Assembly: GCA_907163375.1 (NCBI GenBank)
Contig: CAJQUW010007913.1
Location: forward strand, 186,001-250,000
DNA length: 64,000 nucleotides
Direction of reading: 5' to 3'
Source: Prostheceraeus crozeri
Taxonomy: Eukaryota; Platyhelminthes; Polycladida; Euryleptidae
In this document: in pieces, positions 60,301-62,345 of the stretch
Layout of the letters: each line of letters starts with the position of its first letter
Numbering within the stretch: position 1 is the stretch's first letter
Position numbers and translations under genes: made by a program
The notes under the pieces: generated by a model
The model's input: the letters and a program-made list of their open reading frames with translations, nothing else
What the model was told of the DNA's origin: nothing
Databases searched by the model: none

Positions 60301-62345
60301 AATCAAATAGTAGTTAAGGGATATTTCTGCAGATAACGACACCGACGATTTAATTTAAATTGATTTTCGTGGCTGCACCTTAAAGGCCAAGACGTGCAGT
60401 TTTACAATAGCCACAGACAAGCGGTGGCCTTAGCATCATATGTAAGAAGAAATTTGCATTGGTACAGAGAGCATTCACAATTGAATAGGGTATACTGTAC
60501 TTCTTAGAGATAAACACTCAGTGGCTTTCTTCTTGCTGCGTAAAGTAGGGATGTCAGGAAATACCGTGGATTCTCGCTTATGTCCATTAATAATTATTGA
60601 TGGTAAAATTTCACAAAAATATAAAGTTTCAACGAACTAATTTCAGTCAATTTTGACTTTACCACTACCATGCAACATCGTGTTTACTTCCTCTTAAAAC
60701 AAATTTCATTTGATGAGCCATTATTTCAACGAAAACTTTAGTATTTTCAATAGTGTGCTTCACATAGTCAAGTTTTATCGTCTTAACTAATTCTAGCAGC
60801 ATTTTGTTTACCTATCTGTATAATTATATGAAATGATACTACTATAGAACGAAATCATTTGTTAGTGACGTAAAATGACTGCTCAAAATTGAAGAAGCAT
60901 TGTTGAATTGTAAATTGGTTTGCATGTTGATCATGTTAAGATCGAATAGTTAATTTGATAATGTTCAGTAAAGAACTTTGATGTGAATATTTCAATTAAC
61001 AAAGTCACGTGTTTCATTCAAAACCCTTTGATCTTTCTCCGCTTGCCCGCCTTATCACAGATCAATGAAGTGTTCATTCGTAGTTCACCATTCATCTATA
61101 TCACGTGTGTGTGTGTGTGTGTGTCAGAGTGTCTTTCATACTGCATTTCAATTTCTCATCATGCAAGATTAATGCAACCCCTTCAGCGGTTGTTTAACTG
61201 ATGTTTTTCACTTTCATCGGTTGTATCATCGAGGCATTTCTACTGGATCCTTCACTAGCTTTTCTGATTTCTTCCAGTTCCTAACTCTTATACTCTCTCT
61301 GTTATTGACCATCGCAATCTGTCATCATTCTTGTCTTCGGAATTTGCTTTGTGGTCTTCGTTGTAAGAACCCCCGAATGTAGGTCTGTCAACGTGCAACG
61401 TGCACTTCAATTTAAATGGTTCGTTCATTACTATGAACTAACAAAACGTTCAACCCAGAAGTACTTCTTCCCTGCTGCAACCATAGACATAGAATTCTTC
61501 TGTTGCGCATATAGTATACCTGCTATGAATTCGGTTCACCATTGACCTAATTGCTTAATTTATAAAACAAAGACAAGATCAGTGACAAATTATGTTGAAT
61601 AGCTTTCGACTACGTCTTCCTCTATTCAATACAACAGCAACTACCTATAACAGAGAATTAAGAAAAAAAATCATTCGCGACGAGCATGAGTACGAAATAT
61701 CGAGGAAAAGCAGGGGCAATACATTGTAGCATGCTCCAACTGTAGGTGGTAGGATAACTCAGTTGGTAAAAGGTCTTCACGAATAAACAGAAGGTCCAAG
61801 ACTCGAGTCTGTCCGCTGGGAGGCACCACCGCTCCCACTGTAAGTCACCAACCCTAGCCTGGTGAGAAGTGCCTATACATGAAGGTCACATCGCCCCTAA
61901 ATTGCTATTATTACAAAGCTCCTTGGCTGGACCATCTTCAGGTAAATTCACGTACATGTACTTAAGGTATTTAGCTGTGCTGTGAACGACAATGAAATCT
62001 GACAGTCCACAGCTACCGCAACTTAAAATATATCTTGGGTGATATTGACATAGAGATCAACCCCGGCAATTGTACAAAGAATCATGTGATCAGAATACAA
62101 TATGTCCTGCTAAATTACAGCAAGTTTAATTGAAATCCTTTTTCTTCCAGAAGGCTGAAGAATTGCCGAATGGAGAAGCTGTTGAGGTGACATTAGAAGA
62201 CTTACCTGATCAATTCAATCTTGACCGCAAACCTTGTGATATTTTGCAAATGTTGCCTGAAGGCGAAGCAGAGCTTGCTGGTACTGGCGATGTTTGTCCC
62301 CCTCTCTCTGCTCCGGTCTGTGATCAACGCACACTTGGCCAGTAA
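225..62345 (+). CDS. PCM1: PCM1 orthologue (pericentriolar material 1), whole gene, 27 coding exons
   Basis: The joined exons give a protein of about 2,072 residues. PCM1 is the self-associating scaffold of centriolar satellites: it moves on microtubules with dynein, delivers proteins to the centrosome and basal body, and is needed for ciliogenesis. Anchors that I recognise from human PCM1, in order, are LRALQGRQVALL, KKDHLDSLLMQLQTLRD, AKDRLNQLQSL, RELSQLMGERDKLLDLQ, MREELREKKREI, ETIYAEVASLISQNESRP, LQLLSSDYLRQR, TPSESLITTDDD, LGDTVIHLDK, LLFNELAFFKLIADL and LEDLP near the end. All exon junctions keep frame (phase 0 except phase 1 after exons 10 and 15 and phase 2 after exons 18 and 25). 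The span is the outer range of coding sequence and introns are listed separately. The identity is secure; exons 1, 7 and 22 are the least certain. Confidence 0.95.
342..709 (+). other. PCM1 intron 1
   Basis: Runs from GTGTGT to the acceptor at 708-709, preceded by a pyrimidine-rich stretch. It is 368 bp. I see no repeat or gene in it. Confidence 0.55.
710..829 (+). CDS. PCM1: PCM1 exon 2
   Basis: Residues 40-79 (DEAVITEALLHRMHRL... to ...TNRNG). The acceptor is TTTCCAG and the donor is a strong GTAAGT at 830. Phase 0 at both ends. The segment is helical and basic, without a recognised domain, and similarity to human PCM1 is weak here. It is supported by its splice sites and by phase continuity. 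Confidence 0.75.
830..1750 (+). other. PCM1 intron 2
   Basis: 921 bp of unique-looking intron. A G9 run at 1441-1449 is the only low-complexity feature. The short antisense ORFs inside it show no protein-like features. Confidence 0.6.
1751..2047 (+). CDS. PCM1: PCM1 exon 3, Ser/Asn-rich linker
   Basis: Residues 80-178 (SLTSLDRSAGDTTRSNN... to ...LSQDSRM). The acceptor GTTTTTCAG is good and the donor GTAAAT is acceptable. Phase 0 at both ends. It is rich in Ser, Asn and Gly and probably disordered, like the matching N-terminal region of vertebrate PCM1, which is poorly conserved between phyla. Confidence 0.8.
2048..3817 (+). other. PCM1 intron 3
   Basis: 1,770 bp. It contains a decayed copy of SINE family A (about 2190-2290) and a small tandem run of about three 20-bp units at 3727-3795, each containing TTTTGCTAC. 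Otherwise AT-rich with nothing recognisable. Confidence 0.7.
2190..2290 (+). repeat. tRNA-derived SINE, family A, decayed copy
   Basis: It matches the family head: a degraded A box (TGGCTTAGTGG), then GGTCGAGCCC as B box, then CATTGGAAGTCGACA. The rest of the body is lost or too diverged to follow. Confidence 0.6.
3818..3919 (+). CDS. PCM1: PCM1 exon 4
   Basis: Residues 179-212. The string NRIVSQLMQIRESIQQA matches human PCM1 SQIVSRLVQIRDYITKA, the first strongly conserved helix of the family. The acceptor is CTCTTTCAG and the donor GTAAGT. Phase 0 at both ends. It is probably the start of the N-terminal coiled-coil region used for self-association. Confidence 0.9.
3920..5034 (+). other. PCM1 intron 4
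   Basis: 1,115 bp, AT-rich. I see no repeat or gene beyond chance ORFs. Confidence 0.7.
5035..5127 (+). CDS. PCM1: PCM1 exon 5, coiled coil
   Basis: Residues 213-243. NRMQELIQKLRQQEEAYIQL corresponds to the human stretch reading LIDHLKEQEKSYMKFL. The acceptor TTTCTTTGCAG and the donor GTAAGT are both strong. The exon is 93 bp, phase 0 at both ends. Heptad-like spacing suggests a continuous helix with exon 4. Confidence 0.9.
5648..5710 (+). repeat. tRNA-derived SINE or tRNA-like repeat, family B
   Basis: It carries an A box (TAGCTCAGTTGGTTAAGAG) and a B box-like GTTTGAATCCCG, separated by a shortened anticodon region. It lacks a full acceptor stem, so it is not a functional tRNA gene. Related copies lie near 36490 and 61748. 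Confidence 0.5.
7022..7453 (+). CDS. Unrecognised 144-codon exon-like open stretch in PCM1 intron 5
   Basis: The frame is open from a TAG acceptor at 7020-7021 to a possible donor CAG|GTCACG at 7454. It is 432 bp, phase 0 at both ends, so inclusion would keep the PCM1 frame. The protein looks real: mixed composition, Trp and Cys present, predicted helices, for example NGQMNHMVAWLRALTELES and CFGMPDLELALKHLRLYD. It does not look like PCM1 coiled coil and I do not recognise its family. The weak donor argues against constitutive use. It could be an alternative exon, a captured exon of another gene, or a decayed transposon ORF. Confidence 0.35.
8160..8710. repeat. GC-richer block, possible dispersed repeat
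   Basis: Base composition rises well above the AT-rich surroundings and the block contains CAG-rich segments. No ORF with recognisable similarity, no terminal repeats and no target duplication are visible. It may be a fragment of a transposable element whose family I cannot name. Confidence 0.25.
9207..9368 (+). CDS. PCM1: PCM1 exon 6, acidic linker
   Basis: Residues 244-297 (DEDRVSHEGSAAMS... to ...DGENT). Acceptor CTATTTCAG, donor GTAAGT, phase 0 at both ends. It is acidic and probably disordered, with no domain recognised. The donor sits 50 bp before the large perfect palindrome of intron 6. Confidence 0.85.
9369..12849 (+). other. PCM1 intron 6
   Basis: 3,481 bp. Its start holds the perfect 90-bp inverted repeat (9419-9610). 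The rest is AT-rich and contains several short open stretches (for example 10013-10195) without recognisable similarity. Confidence 0.6.
9419..9610. repeat. Perfect 90-bp inverted repeat with 12-bp loop
   Basis: Bases 9419-9508 and 9521-9610 are exact reverse complements, separated by 12 bp; I compared them base by base and found no mismatch. A 10-bp direct repeat AAGTATTTAA lies at 9371-9380 and again at 9611-9620, directly after the right arm. The element has no ORF. It could be a young foldback element, a replication template-switch product or an assembly artefact. The RNA would form a long hairpin in the PCM1 pre-mRNA just after exon 6. Confidence 0.9.
12850..12930 (+). CDS. PCM1: PCM1 exon 7 (short)
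   Basis: Residues 298-324, ERSRTSIRPTIESK... to ...ADLIS, 81 bp with no internal ATG. Acceptor TTGGCAG with a poor pyrimidine tract; donor TCC|GTAAGC. Phase 0 at both ends, so it can be skipped without frame change. Its composition fits PCM1 but it has no recognised human match, so it is less certain than its neighbours. Confidence 0.5.
13922..14095 (+). repeat. tRNA-derived SINE, family A
   Basis: Head GGTCTCCGTGGCACAGTGG contains a tRNA A box; the B box region is changed in this copy. The body has the family motifs AGGGCATCCGGACTAAA, CACAACGCTCCAG, GTCAGCATCGTCCAAG and CCCCCA. No clear target duplication is visible. Confidence 0.85.
14663..14679. repeat. (TA)n microsatellite
   Basis: Short alternating TA run inside intron 7. 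Confidence 0.8.
15094..15240 (+). CDS. PCM1: PCM1 exon 8, coiled coil
   Basis: Residues 325-373. AYAELEQLRCQRDMLREIL and HEELRALQ match the human stretch IENLKKQHDLLKRMLQQQEQLRALQ. Acceptor CATTACAG, donor GTAGGA, phase 0 at both ends. The first 20 residues are an acidic, Ser-rich lead; the rest is strong coiled coil that continues into exon 9. Confidence 0.95.
15241..15353 (+). other. PCM1 intron 8 (short)
   Basis: 113 bp, GTAGGA to TTTCAG. No feature inside. Confidence 0.85.
15354..15524 (+). CDS. PCM1: PCM1 exon 9, coiled coil and acidic tail
   Basis: Residues 374-430. GRQVALLKMQRETQQQLLE continues the human motif LRALQGRQAALLALQHKAEQ across the splice junction, one of the clearest signatures of the family. 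An acidic run EDAMEEEEDVEQL follows. Acceptor GCTTTCAG, donor GTAATT, phase 0. Confidence 0.95.
15525..16927 (+). other. PCM1 intron 9
   Basis: 1,403 bp with one SINE of family A (16343-16526). The stretch at 16625-16873 has overlapping open frames on both strands but no recognisable protein. Confidence 0.7.
16343..16526 (+). repeat. tRNA-derived SINE, family A, best-preserved promoter boxes
   Basis: A box TGGCACAGTGGTTAAGTG and B box GGTCGAGCCCC are both clear, with tRNA-like spacing. The body reads GGGCATCCGGATTAAAG, CACAACGCTCCAG and ends near GCAGTGACGTTA. Same orientation as PCM1. Confidence 0.88.
16928..17255 (+). CDS. PCM1: PCM1 exon 10, poly-acidic tract then helix
   Basis: Residues 431-539 plus one base. 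An exceptional run of about 30 Glu and Asp residues (coded at 16958-17035) precedes LRRRLHQLTALRQQQQSL, a coiled coil similar to the human NDLIQRFHNQL segment, then a poly-Ala run. Acceptor GTTTCAG, donor G|GTAAGT, phase 1. The long GAA/GAG repeat is a likely length-variable site. Confidence 0.9.
17256..18657 (+). other. PCM1 intron 10
   Basis: 1,402 bp, AT-rich. The open frames inside it are low-complexity and look like chance. No repeat is recognised. Confidence 0.7.
18658..18980 (+). CDS. PCM1: PCM1 exon 11, coiled coil
   Basis: Residues 540-647. LKDLQSKKDHLDSLLMQL and QTLRDLRATQE match human VLQEKKQKMDKLLGELHTLRDQ. The second half ends with LEAQRKLSKLKT, corresponding to human SEKLQKLNEVRKRLNEL continuing into exon 12. 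Acceptor ATTTTAG completes the split Glu codon from exon 10. Donor GTACGT, phase 0 end. Confidence 0.95.
18981..19713 (+). other. PCM1 intron 11
   Basis: 733 bp with no recognised repeat. Confidence 0.75.
19714..19977 (+). CDS. PCM1: PCM1 exon 12
   Basis: Residues 648-735. VRERLDRVRSMMTYYQDA matches human VRKRLNELRELVHYYEQT. A Gly/Ser-rich linker and a basic end (RLARKKERAQ) follow. Two in-phase donors are possible: CAA|GTACGT after 19968 and GAG|GTGAGG after 19977; I chose the second as closer to consensus. The choice changes three residues. Confidence 0.88.
19978..20041 (+). other. PCM1 intron 12 (64 bp)
   Basis: A minimal intron, GTGAGG to ATTACAG. It contains an in-frame stop-free run but its length is not a multiple of three, so retention would shift the frame. 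Confidence 0.75.
20042..20410 (+). CDS. PCM1: PCM1 exon 13, coiled coil and acidic segment
   Basis: Residues 736-858. LLDRIRQLKLAKDRLNQLQ and SLITAIEAG align with human QKINRLMAAKQKLRQLQDLVAMVQ. An acidic tail TESEDDSIGEDAD follows. Acceptor ATTACAG, donor GTAAGA, phase 0. Confidence 0.95.
20549..23466 (+). mobile_element. piggyBac DNA transposon with TTAA duplications
   Basis: It is flanked by TTAA at 20545-20548 and 23467-23470. The ends share CCCTCATCG as terminal inverted repeat. An internal 20-bp inverted repeat, CCACCTCTCTACATATGTAG, lies 11 bp from the left end (20560-20579) and 38 bp from the right end (23409-23428), the asymmetric layout known from the original piggyBac. A related motif recurs at about 20737-20756. 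The element is 2,918 bp, carries a broken transposase in the + direction and looks unable to move by itself. Confidence 0.95.
21141..22839 (+). pseudogene. piggyBac-type transposase, disrupted
   Basis: An acidic N-terminal part (21141-21401) precedes the catalytic domain. The DDD triad is still visible: Asp at 21895-21897 (in TVDEQFYAYRG), Asp at 22130-22132 (in VFVDRYFTS) and Asp at 22441-22443 (in KGGVDTMD). A Cys-rich zinc domain ends the protein (CNNSTRRSCTTCRRFVC, then CHDC). The frame is broken by stops after 21398 and near 21517 and 22609, and by frame changes between 21517 and 21550, near 22030-22060, near 22195-22240 and near 22495. The family needs TTAA targets, which matches the flanks. 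Relatively young, since most of the protein is still readable. Confidence 0.93.
23800..24558 (+). pseudogene. Unrecognised open remnant in intron 13
   Basis: An open frame reads through about 23790-24163 with protein-like content (ATHVAKALQIQIGMFQVDG, then a Ser/Thr-rich and acidic part, then RKIVRELIVGSIIG). Further protein-like pieces follow in other frames (EEILKAEQITESEADLFKKA near 24250; DEYRLDSLYVKLIKNDANC near 24368). It looks like a decayed coding sequence, cut at its right end by an antisense SINE. I do not recognise the family; a transposon ORF or a captured gene are both possible. Confidence 0.3.
24560..24734 (-). repeat. tRNA-derived SINE, family A, antisense
   Basis: On the minus strand it reads from CTCCGTGGCACAGTGGTTAA through the B box region to CAGCACCGTCCAAG. 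The family end is followed by a G/C run at about 24580-24592. It interrupts the open remnant on its left. Confidence 0.82.
26339..26719 (+). CDS. PCM1: PCM1 exon 14, coiled coil and Ser/Ala linker
   Basis: Residues 859-985. QKRELSQLMGERDKLLDLQ and QMEQLHASLP match human QQRELKQLQEERKKLIDIQEKIQALQTACP. The rest is a low-complexity Ser/Ala/Pro/Gly linker. Acceptor TCTTCCAG, donor GTAAGG, phase 0. Confidence 0.95.
26853..27123 (+). CDS. PCM1: PCM1 exon 15
   Basis: Residues 986-1075 plus one base. NDEVYENICAQRIMREELRE corresponds to human DNELWSEMRRHEMLREELRQ, and TTAATWGEGS to human KTMATWGGS. The conserved Trp motif is a good family marker. Acceptor TTTTTTCAG, donor G|GTAAGA, phase 1. Confidence 0.95.
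27124..27183 (+). other. PCM1 intron 15, 60 bp and stop-free in frame
   Basis: GTAAGA to TCTCCAG. The intron is exactly 60 bp and, read in the PCM1 frame, encodes 20 residues without a stop. Retention would insert a basic and Ser-rich segment (KRYLTLRFLTSSSSIIRSP) into the protein. Confidence 0.8.
27184..27356 (+). CDS. PCM1: PCM1 exon 16, acidic linker
   Basis: Residues 1076-1133 (ADDGETATGGIEDVAGEG... to ...SMQAQ). It corresponds to the acidic stretch after the TWG motif in human PCM1. Acceptor CTCCAG, donor CAG|GTATGC. It begins in phase 1 and ends in phase 0. Confidence 0.85.
27357..29499 (+). other. PCM1 intron 16
   Basis: 2,143 bp. It contains an array of diverged repeat units at 28000-28790. 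No exon matching the human segment around EKEQWQEQINQLKKQL was found here, so that helix is missing or too diverged to see. Confidence 0.65.
28000..28790. repeat. Array of diverged repeat units sharing GAGTGAGAGACTTG
   Basis: About seven related units share a core like TGAGAGACTTGTCTCGATCG, often preceded by TTTTTCGGAATTTG and followed by TTAAATxCTCG and GTTTTCTTTTTCCC. The best copies start near 28336, 28511 and 28727; partial ones lie near 28043, 28255, 28424 and 28602. Spacing is irregular (75-210 bp). No coding potential is seen. It could be an old tandem array or clustered MITE fragments. Confidence 0.6.
29500..30054 (+). CDS. PCM1: PCM1 exon 17 (largest)
   Basis: Residues 1134-1318. 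CRTMLLEQRKLVSLLQDQ matches human CQTLMQDQQTLSCLLQTLL, and VNFCCQRLVQLQSDILNLQQ matches the human MHQLNQCYTQLTWQQNNVQRLKQ region. A disordered Ser/Arg-rich half follows. Acceptor CTCTTGTAG, donor ATG|GTAAGT, phase 0. Confidence 0.93.
30227..30501 (+). CDS. PCM1: PCM1 exon 18, basic Lys/Arg-rich segment
   Basis: Residues 1319-1409 plus two bases. FSTKASKKQLKQHDLANRR and a basic end correspond to the Lys/Arg/Ser-rich stretch before the conserved domain in human PCM1. Acceptor TTTCTAG, donor AG|GTAGTC. Phase 2 end completed by the first base of exon 19. Reading through the donor would meet TAG at once. Confidence 0.85.
30502..30565 (+). other. PCM1 intron 18 (64 bp)
   Basis: Minimal intron ending in GCTTTTTAG. 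Retention would stop translation directly after exon 18. Confidence 0.8.
30566..30821 (+). CDS. PCM1: PCM1 exon 19, start of conserved C-terminal domain
   Basis: Residues 1410-1495. LFEALRETIYAEVASLISQN and RELQLLSSDYLRQRVLYAIQ are close to human MFEALRDTIYSEVATLISQN and HELQLLNTDYLRQRALYALQ. This is the most conserved part of the protein (Pfam PCM1 C-terminal family). Acceptor CTTTTTAG, donor GTGAGT, phase 0 end. It alone would identify the gene. Confidence 0.98.
33151..33347 (+). repeat. tRNA-derived SINE, family A, with target duplication
   Basis: Head TCTCCGTGGCACAGTGG, B box GGTCGAGCCCC, body to GTAGTGACGTTAACG and a T-rich end. A 14-bp direct repeat with one mismatch flanks it: TATTGTTTACTTGG at 33137-33150 and TATTGTTTCCTTGG at 33348-33361. 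This shows insertion by target-primed reverse transcription. Confidence 0.9.
33415..33895. mobile_element. 481-bp inverted-arm element, Penelope-like terminal repeat pair suspected
   Basis: Arms 33415-33573 and 33737-33895 (159 bp each) are reverse complements with one mismatch that I can see, around a 163-bp spacer with no ORF. Each arm has a hairpin whose core fits a hammerhead ribozyme: CTGAGGA (33813-33819), a GGGTG/CACCC stem and GAAA (33834-33837); the mirror copy lies at 33473-33497. Penelope-like retroelements are known to carry minimal hammerheads in their terminal repeats. No clean target duplication is visible. It could also be an unrelated MITE. Confidence 0.6.
36162..36266 (+). 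CDS. PCM1: PCM1 exon 20
   Basis: Residues 1496-1530. EEQTPSESLITTDDD matches human NSELTPSESLATTDDE. The exon has no internal ATG and lies between two large introns. Acceptor ACCTTTCAG, donor GTGAGT, phase 0 at both ends. Confidence 0.93.
36490..36680 (+). repeat. tRNA-derived SINE, family B
   Basis: A box GATAGCTCAGTTGTTTAAGG and B box GGGTTCGAGTCTATC are 50 bp apart, as in a tRNA. A tRNA-unrelated body follows (CAGTGCAGGATGGAGAG, then GTGTAGGGCACGTTAGCG). No complete acceptor stem can be formed, so a working tRNA is unlikely. Related to the copies near 5648 and 61748. Confidence 0.65.
36705..37020 (+). repeat. Dispersed repeat, copy 1 of 2
   Basis: It shares blocks in the same order with 57745-58112: TTAGTCACAT, TTTAGAATAGACTTGATCT, CTGAGAAGTCTTACTTGAA, GGTCCCTTGGA, AAGGTACAGCTGTGAT, TTTTACACACTCA, GTTGACGATGCAACA and ATGTGGGGGAG. 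The copies differ by indels and many substitutions, so they are old. No coding function is seen. Confidence 0.8.
40518..40781 (+). CDS. PCM1: PCM1 exon 21
   Basis: Residues 1531-1618. ASPFAADSLGDTVIHLDK matches human FEPFATDDLGNTVIHLDQ. The first half, LKLYNGTLKKLEAKTSQ, is a short helix. The exon has no ATG, so a start-to-stop ORF scan misses it. Acceptor GCTTTCAG, donor GTAAGA, phase 0 at both ends. Confidence 0.95.
40782..40881 (+). other. PCM1 intron 21 (100 bp)
   Basis: Short intron, GTAAGA to CTATACAG. No feature inside. Confidence 0.6.
40882..40938 (+). CDS. PCM1: PCM1 exon 22 (57 bp, probable)
   Basis: Residues 1619-1637, RMSPLSPVSNGSPQETQHQ. Acceptor TTTCTATACAG, donor CAG|GTATCG, phase 0 at both ends. 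It lies where the human sequence continues after VIHLDQ, but no residue-level match is evident. It may be a skippable microexon. A Ser-Pro pair would suit phosphorylation. Confidence 0.5.
41285..41455 (+). repeat. tRNA-derived SINE, family A, decayed
   Basis: Degraded head (GTGTGACACAGCGGTCATGTG) followed by family body motifs GAAAATGTCATAGGAAGTCG, CATGCGGACTAAAAGTG and GCCGTCCAAG. Older than the other copies. Confidence 0.65.
41990..43329 (-). mobile_element. Tc1-like DNA transposon, internally deleted transposase
   Basis: It is flanked by TA at 41988-41989 and 43330-43331. Terminal inverted repeats of 29 bp match at 24 positions; the shared core is GTTTCATAAAAA, then TGGATCA. Length 1,340 bp. 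The minus-strand ORF encodes a Tc1/mariner transposase that lost its middle, so the element is non-autonomous. Confidence 0.95.
42137..42763 (-). pseudogene. Tc1-type DD34E transposase, deleted
   Basis: The N-terminal helix-turn-helix part is open further upstream than the first GTG (KRLNVPYTIVHRWHN, about 42763 down), then GSGRPRKTS, the GRPR-like hook between the two DNA-binding helices. After IRRILHIQQ the sequence jumps to MNSERYVNVL, so the first catalytic Asp is gone. The second Asp (DDNATCH) and the Glu (SPDLNPIENVW) remain, 34 residues apart. The protein ends in GRAAKY. It cannot be active. Confidence 0.93.
47690..47760 (+). repeat. Short dispersed repeat, shared with 59560
   Basis: CCCTTGTAGGGCGAAACGCA followed by GTGTCTACGGCTG resembles 59565-59615, which reads CCTTGTAGGATGAAACGCAG, then TGCTTACAGC. 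Each has a small hairpin before GAAACG. The origin is unknown; it could be the end of a retroelement. Confidence 0.5.
48269..48445 (+). CDS. PCM1: PCM1 exon 23
   Basis: Residues 1638-1696. MQLLRDLEEQRQRYQAFDLD is a helix matching in position the human ALARMREYERMKTEAE stretch. An acidic Ser-rich end follows (LQSETSSISEAA). Acceptor TTTGCAG, donor GTGAGT, phase 0 at both ends. Only 63 bp separate it from the Kolobok-like element. Confidence 0.88.
48509..48932 (+). repeat. Left 424-bp terminal inverted repeat
   Basis: Inverted match of 49937-50360 without any gap. The apparent ORFs in each arm mirror one another and are by-products of the repeat, not genes. Confidence 0.92.
49021..49856 (+). 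pseudogene. Kolobok-like transposase, 5'-truncated and disrupted
   Basis: It keeps YTIMDYKTNLILNYNHVSV, FCTDRNASISKIL, EFDVWHLAKNIRKRV, the GSPAHSNLQKIVFDKKLL stretch, LESLHNELLKYLPKRQNFS and LAIMDHNFNVGR. These match the DDE core of a widespread animal transposase family that often has an N-terminal THAP domain. Here the N-terminal part is absent. One in-frame TGA (49342-49344) and one frame change near 49465 break the rest. Confidence 0.8.
49937..50360 (-). repeat. Right 424-bp terminal inverted repeat
   Basis: Inverted partner of the left arm, ending with CAGTGCCCCT next to the TTAA at 50361. Confidence 0.92.
50516..51903 (+). mobile_element. Tc1-like DNA transposon, nearly full length
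   Basis: TA at 50514-50515 and 51904-51905. Terminal inverted repeats match at 25 of 27 positions; the perfect part is CGCGACAGCGAGTTTGCATG. Length 1,388 bp. The transposase is almost complete in content but carries a few breaks. It is a different family from the element at 41990: its ends and protein are only distantly alike. Confidence 0.95.
50719..51736 (+). pseudogene. Tc1-type DD34E transposase, few breaks
   Basis: Start MSERNERRLQVITLYN, then a helix-turn-helix (THDEIAADIGVNQSIVSRII) and a second DNA-binding region. Catalytic residues are present: Asp at 51171-51173 (LWSDET), Asp at 51440-51442 (QQDNAPCHVSK) and Glu at 51545-51547 (SPDLNPIENLW), the last two 34 residues apart. The end is GHHTKY. 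Frame changes occur near 51090 and between about 51350 and 51440, plus an in-frame TAG near 51510. It is inactive but young. Confidence 0.94.
52379..52672 (+). CDS. PCM1: PCM1 exon 24, conserved C-terminal domain
   Basis: Residues 1697-1794. NVDPQQLNEEIRGVIHFLVP corresponds to human RIDTQQLDRQIKAIMKEVIP, and FDRFFNKQLSGLLQ to human FVKFFHKQLGSILQ. It is helical throughout and part of the conserved C-terminal region. A family-unlike insertion of about 25 residues (RVVIARLHGADASYV) lies in the middle. Acceptor CGTTTCAG, donor GTATGC, phase 0. Confidence 0.96.
52673..54593 (+). other. PCM1 intron 24
   Basis: 1,921 bp, AT-rich. I see no recognisable repeat; the short ORFs look like chance. Confidence 0.75.
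54594..54916 (+). CDS. PCM1: PCM1 exon 25, end of conserved domain
   Basis: Residues 1795-1901 plus two bases. LKQYEGKLLAECIEDLMVDV and SELLFNELAFFKLIADLEQN match human LAKFAGRKLKDCGEDLLVEI and SEVLFNELAFFKLMQDLDNN. An acidic and basic linker follows. Acceptor CAATTTCAG, donor GA|GTAAGT. Without splicing the next codon is TAA. Confidence 0.97.
54917..57237 (+). other. PCM1 intron 25
   Basis: 2,321 bp. It ends with a SINE of family A (57014-57198) whose right target duplication finishes 27 bp before the first exon base. The rest is AT-rich, apart from a small GC-richer patch at about 55790-56000. Confidence 0.8.
57014..57198 (+). repeat. tRNA-derived SINE, family A, with perfect 12-bp target duplication
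   Basis: TGTCATAAAGGA occurs at 57002-57013 and again at 57199-57210, defining the insertion exactly: 185 bp from GTGGTCTCCGTGG to the family end GTGACGTTTAAGC plus a few bases. Part of the A box is deleted in this copy. The right end lies 39 bp upstream of exon 26. Confidence 0.95.
57238..57556 (+). CDS. PCM1: PCM1 exon 26, acidic
   Basis: Residues 1902-2008. ADAAENAEEGQDEESDGSSE opens it, and TRIGSDEDDEEEEDDADNHL resembles human LTNYGSGEDENEDEEMEEFE. Acceptor TTGTTTTCAG, donor GTAAGT; starts in phase 2, ends in phase 0. Very acidic and probably disordered. Confidence 0.92.
57745..58112 (+). repeat. Dispersed repeat, copy 2 of 2
   Basis: Same block order as 36705-37020, but with a longer middle part. 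Ends in GGAATGTGGGGGGGGGAGAG. Confidence 0.8.
58973..59405 (+). repeat. Extreme G-rich tract
   Basis: About 430 bp where the plus strand is dominated by G and T, with many runs of G4-G9 and almost no C. Enough G runs lie close together for several G-quadruplexes. The G-rich strand is the PCM1 sense strand. The open frames on both strands are composition artefacts. A consensus error in the assembly is also possible. Confidence 0.85.
59560..59620 (+). repeat. Short dispersed repeat, shared with 47690
   Basis: CCTTGTAGGATGAAACGCAG and the bases after it resemble the copy in intron 22. Confidence 0.5.
61104..61124. repeat. (GT)n microsatellite
   Basis: About ten GT units, probably length-variable between individuals. 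Confidence 0.85.
61748..61940 (+). repeat. tRNA-derived SINE, family B
   Basis: A box GATAACTCAGTTGGTAAAAG and B box AGACTCGAGTCTGTC are in tRNA-like spacing. A body follows with CTGGGAGGCACCACCGCTCC and a region like CCTGGTGAGAAGTGCC. It lies 200 bp upstream of exon 27. Confidence 0.65.
62151..62345 (+). CDS. PCM1: PCM1 exon 27, C-terminus and stop
   Basis: Residues 2009-2072, ending RTLGQ and TAA at 62343-62345. VEVTLEDLPDQFNL aligns with human DFVKVEDLPLKLTIYSE, and EAELAGTGD may match human EELAGNSE. The human stretch contains the FVKV motif that binds GABARAP; here the aromatic position is not kept (EVTL). Acceptor TTTCTTCCAG, phase 0. Confidence 0.93.
   Translation, partial: KAEELPNGEAVEVTLEDLPDQFNLDRKPCDILQMLPEGEAELAGTGDVCPPLSAPVCDQRTLGQ

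Larger units (their letters stand above)
57557..62150 (+). other. PCM1 intron 26
   Basis: 4,594 bp. It carries copy 2 of a dispersed repeat (57745-58112), an extreme G-rich tract (58973-59405), a short repeat at 59560-59620, a (GT)n run (61104-61124) and a tRNA-like repeat of family B (61748-61940). Confidence 0.85.
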
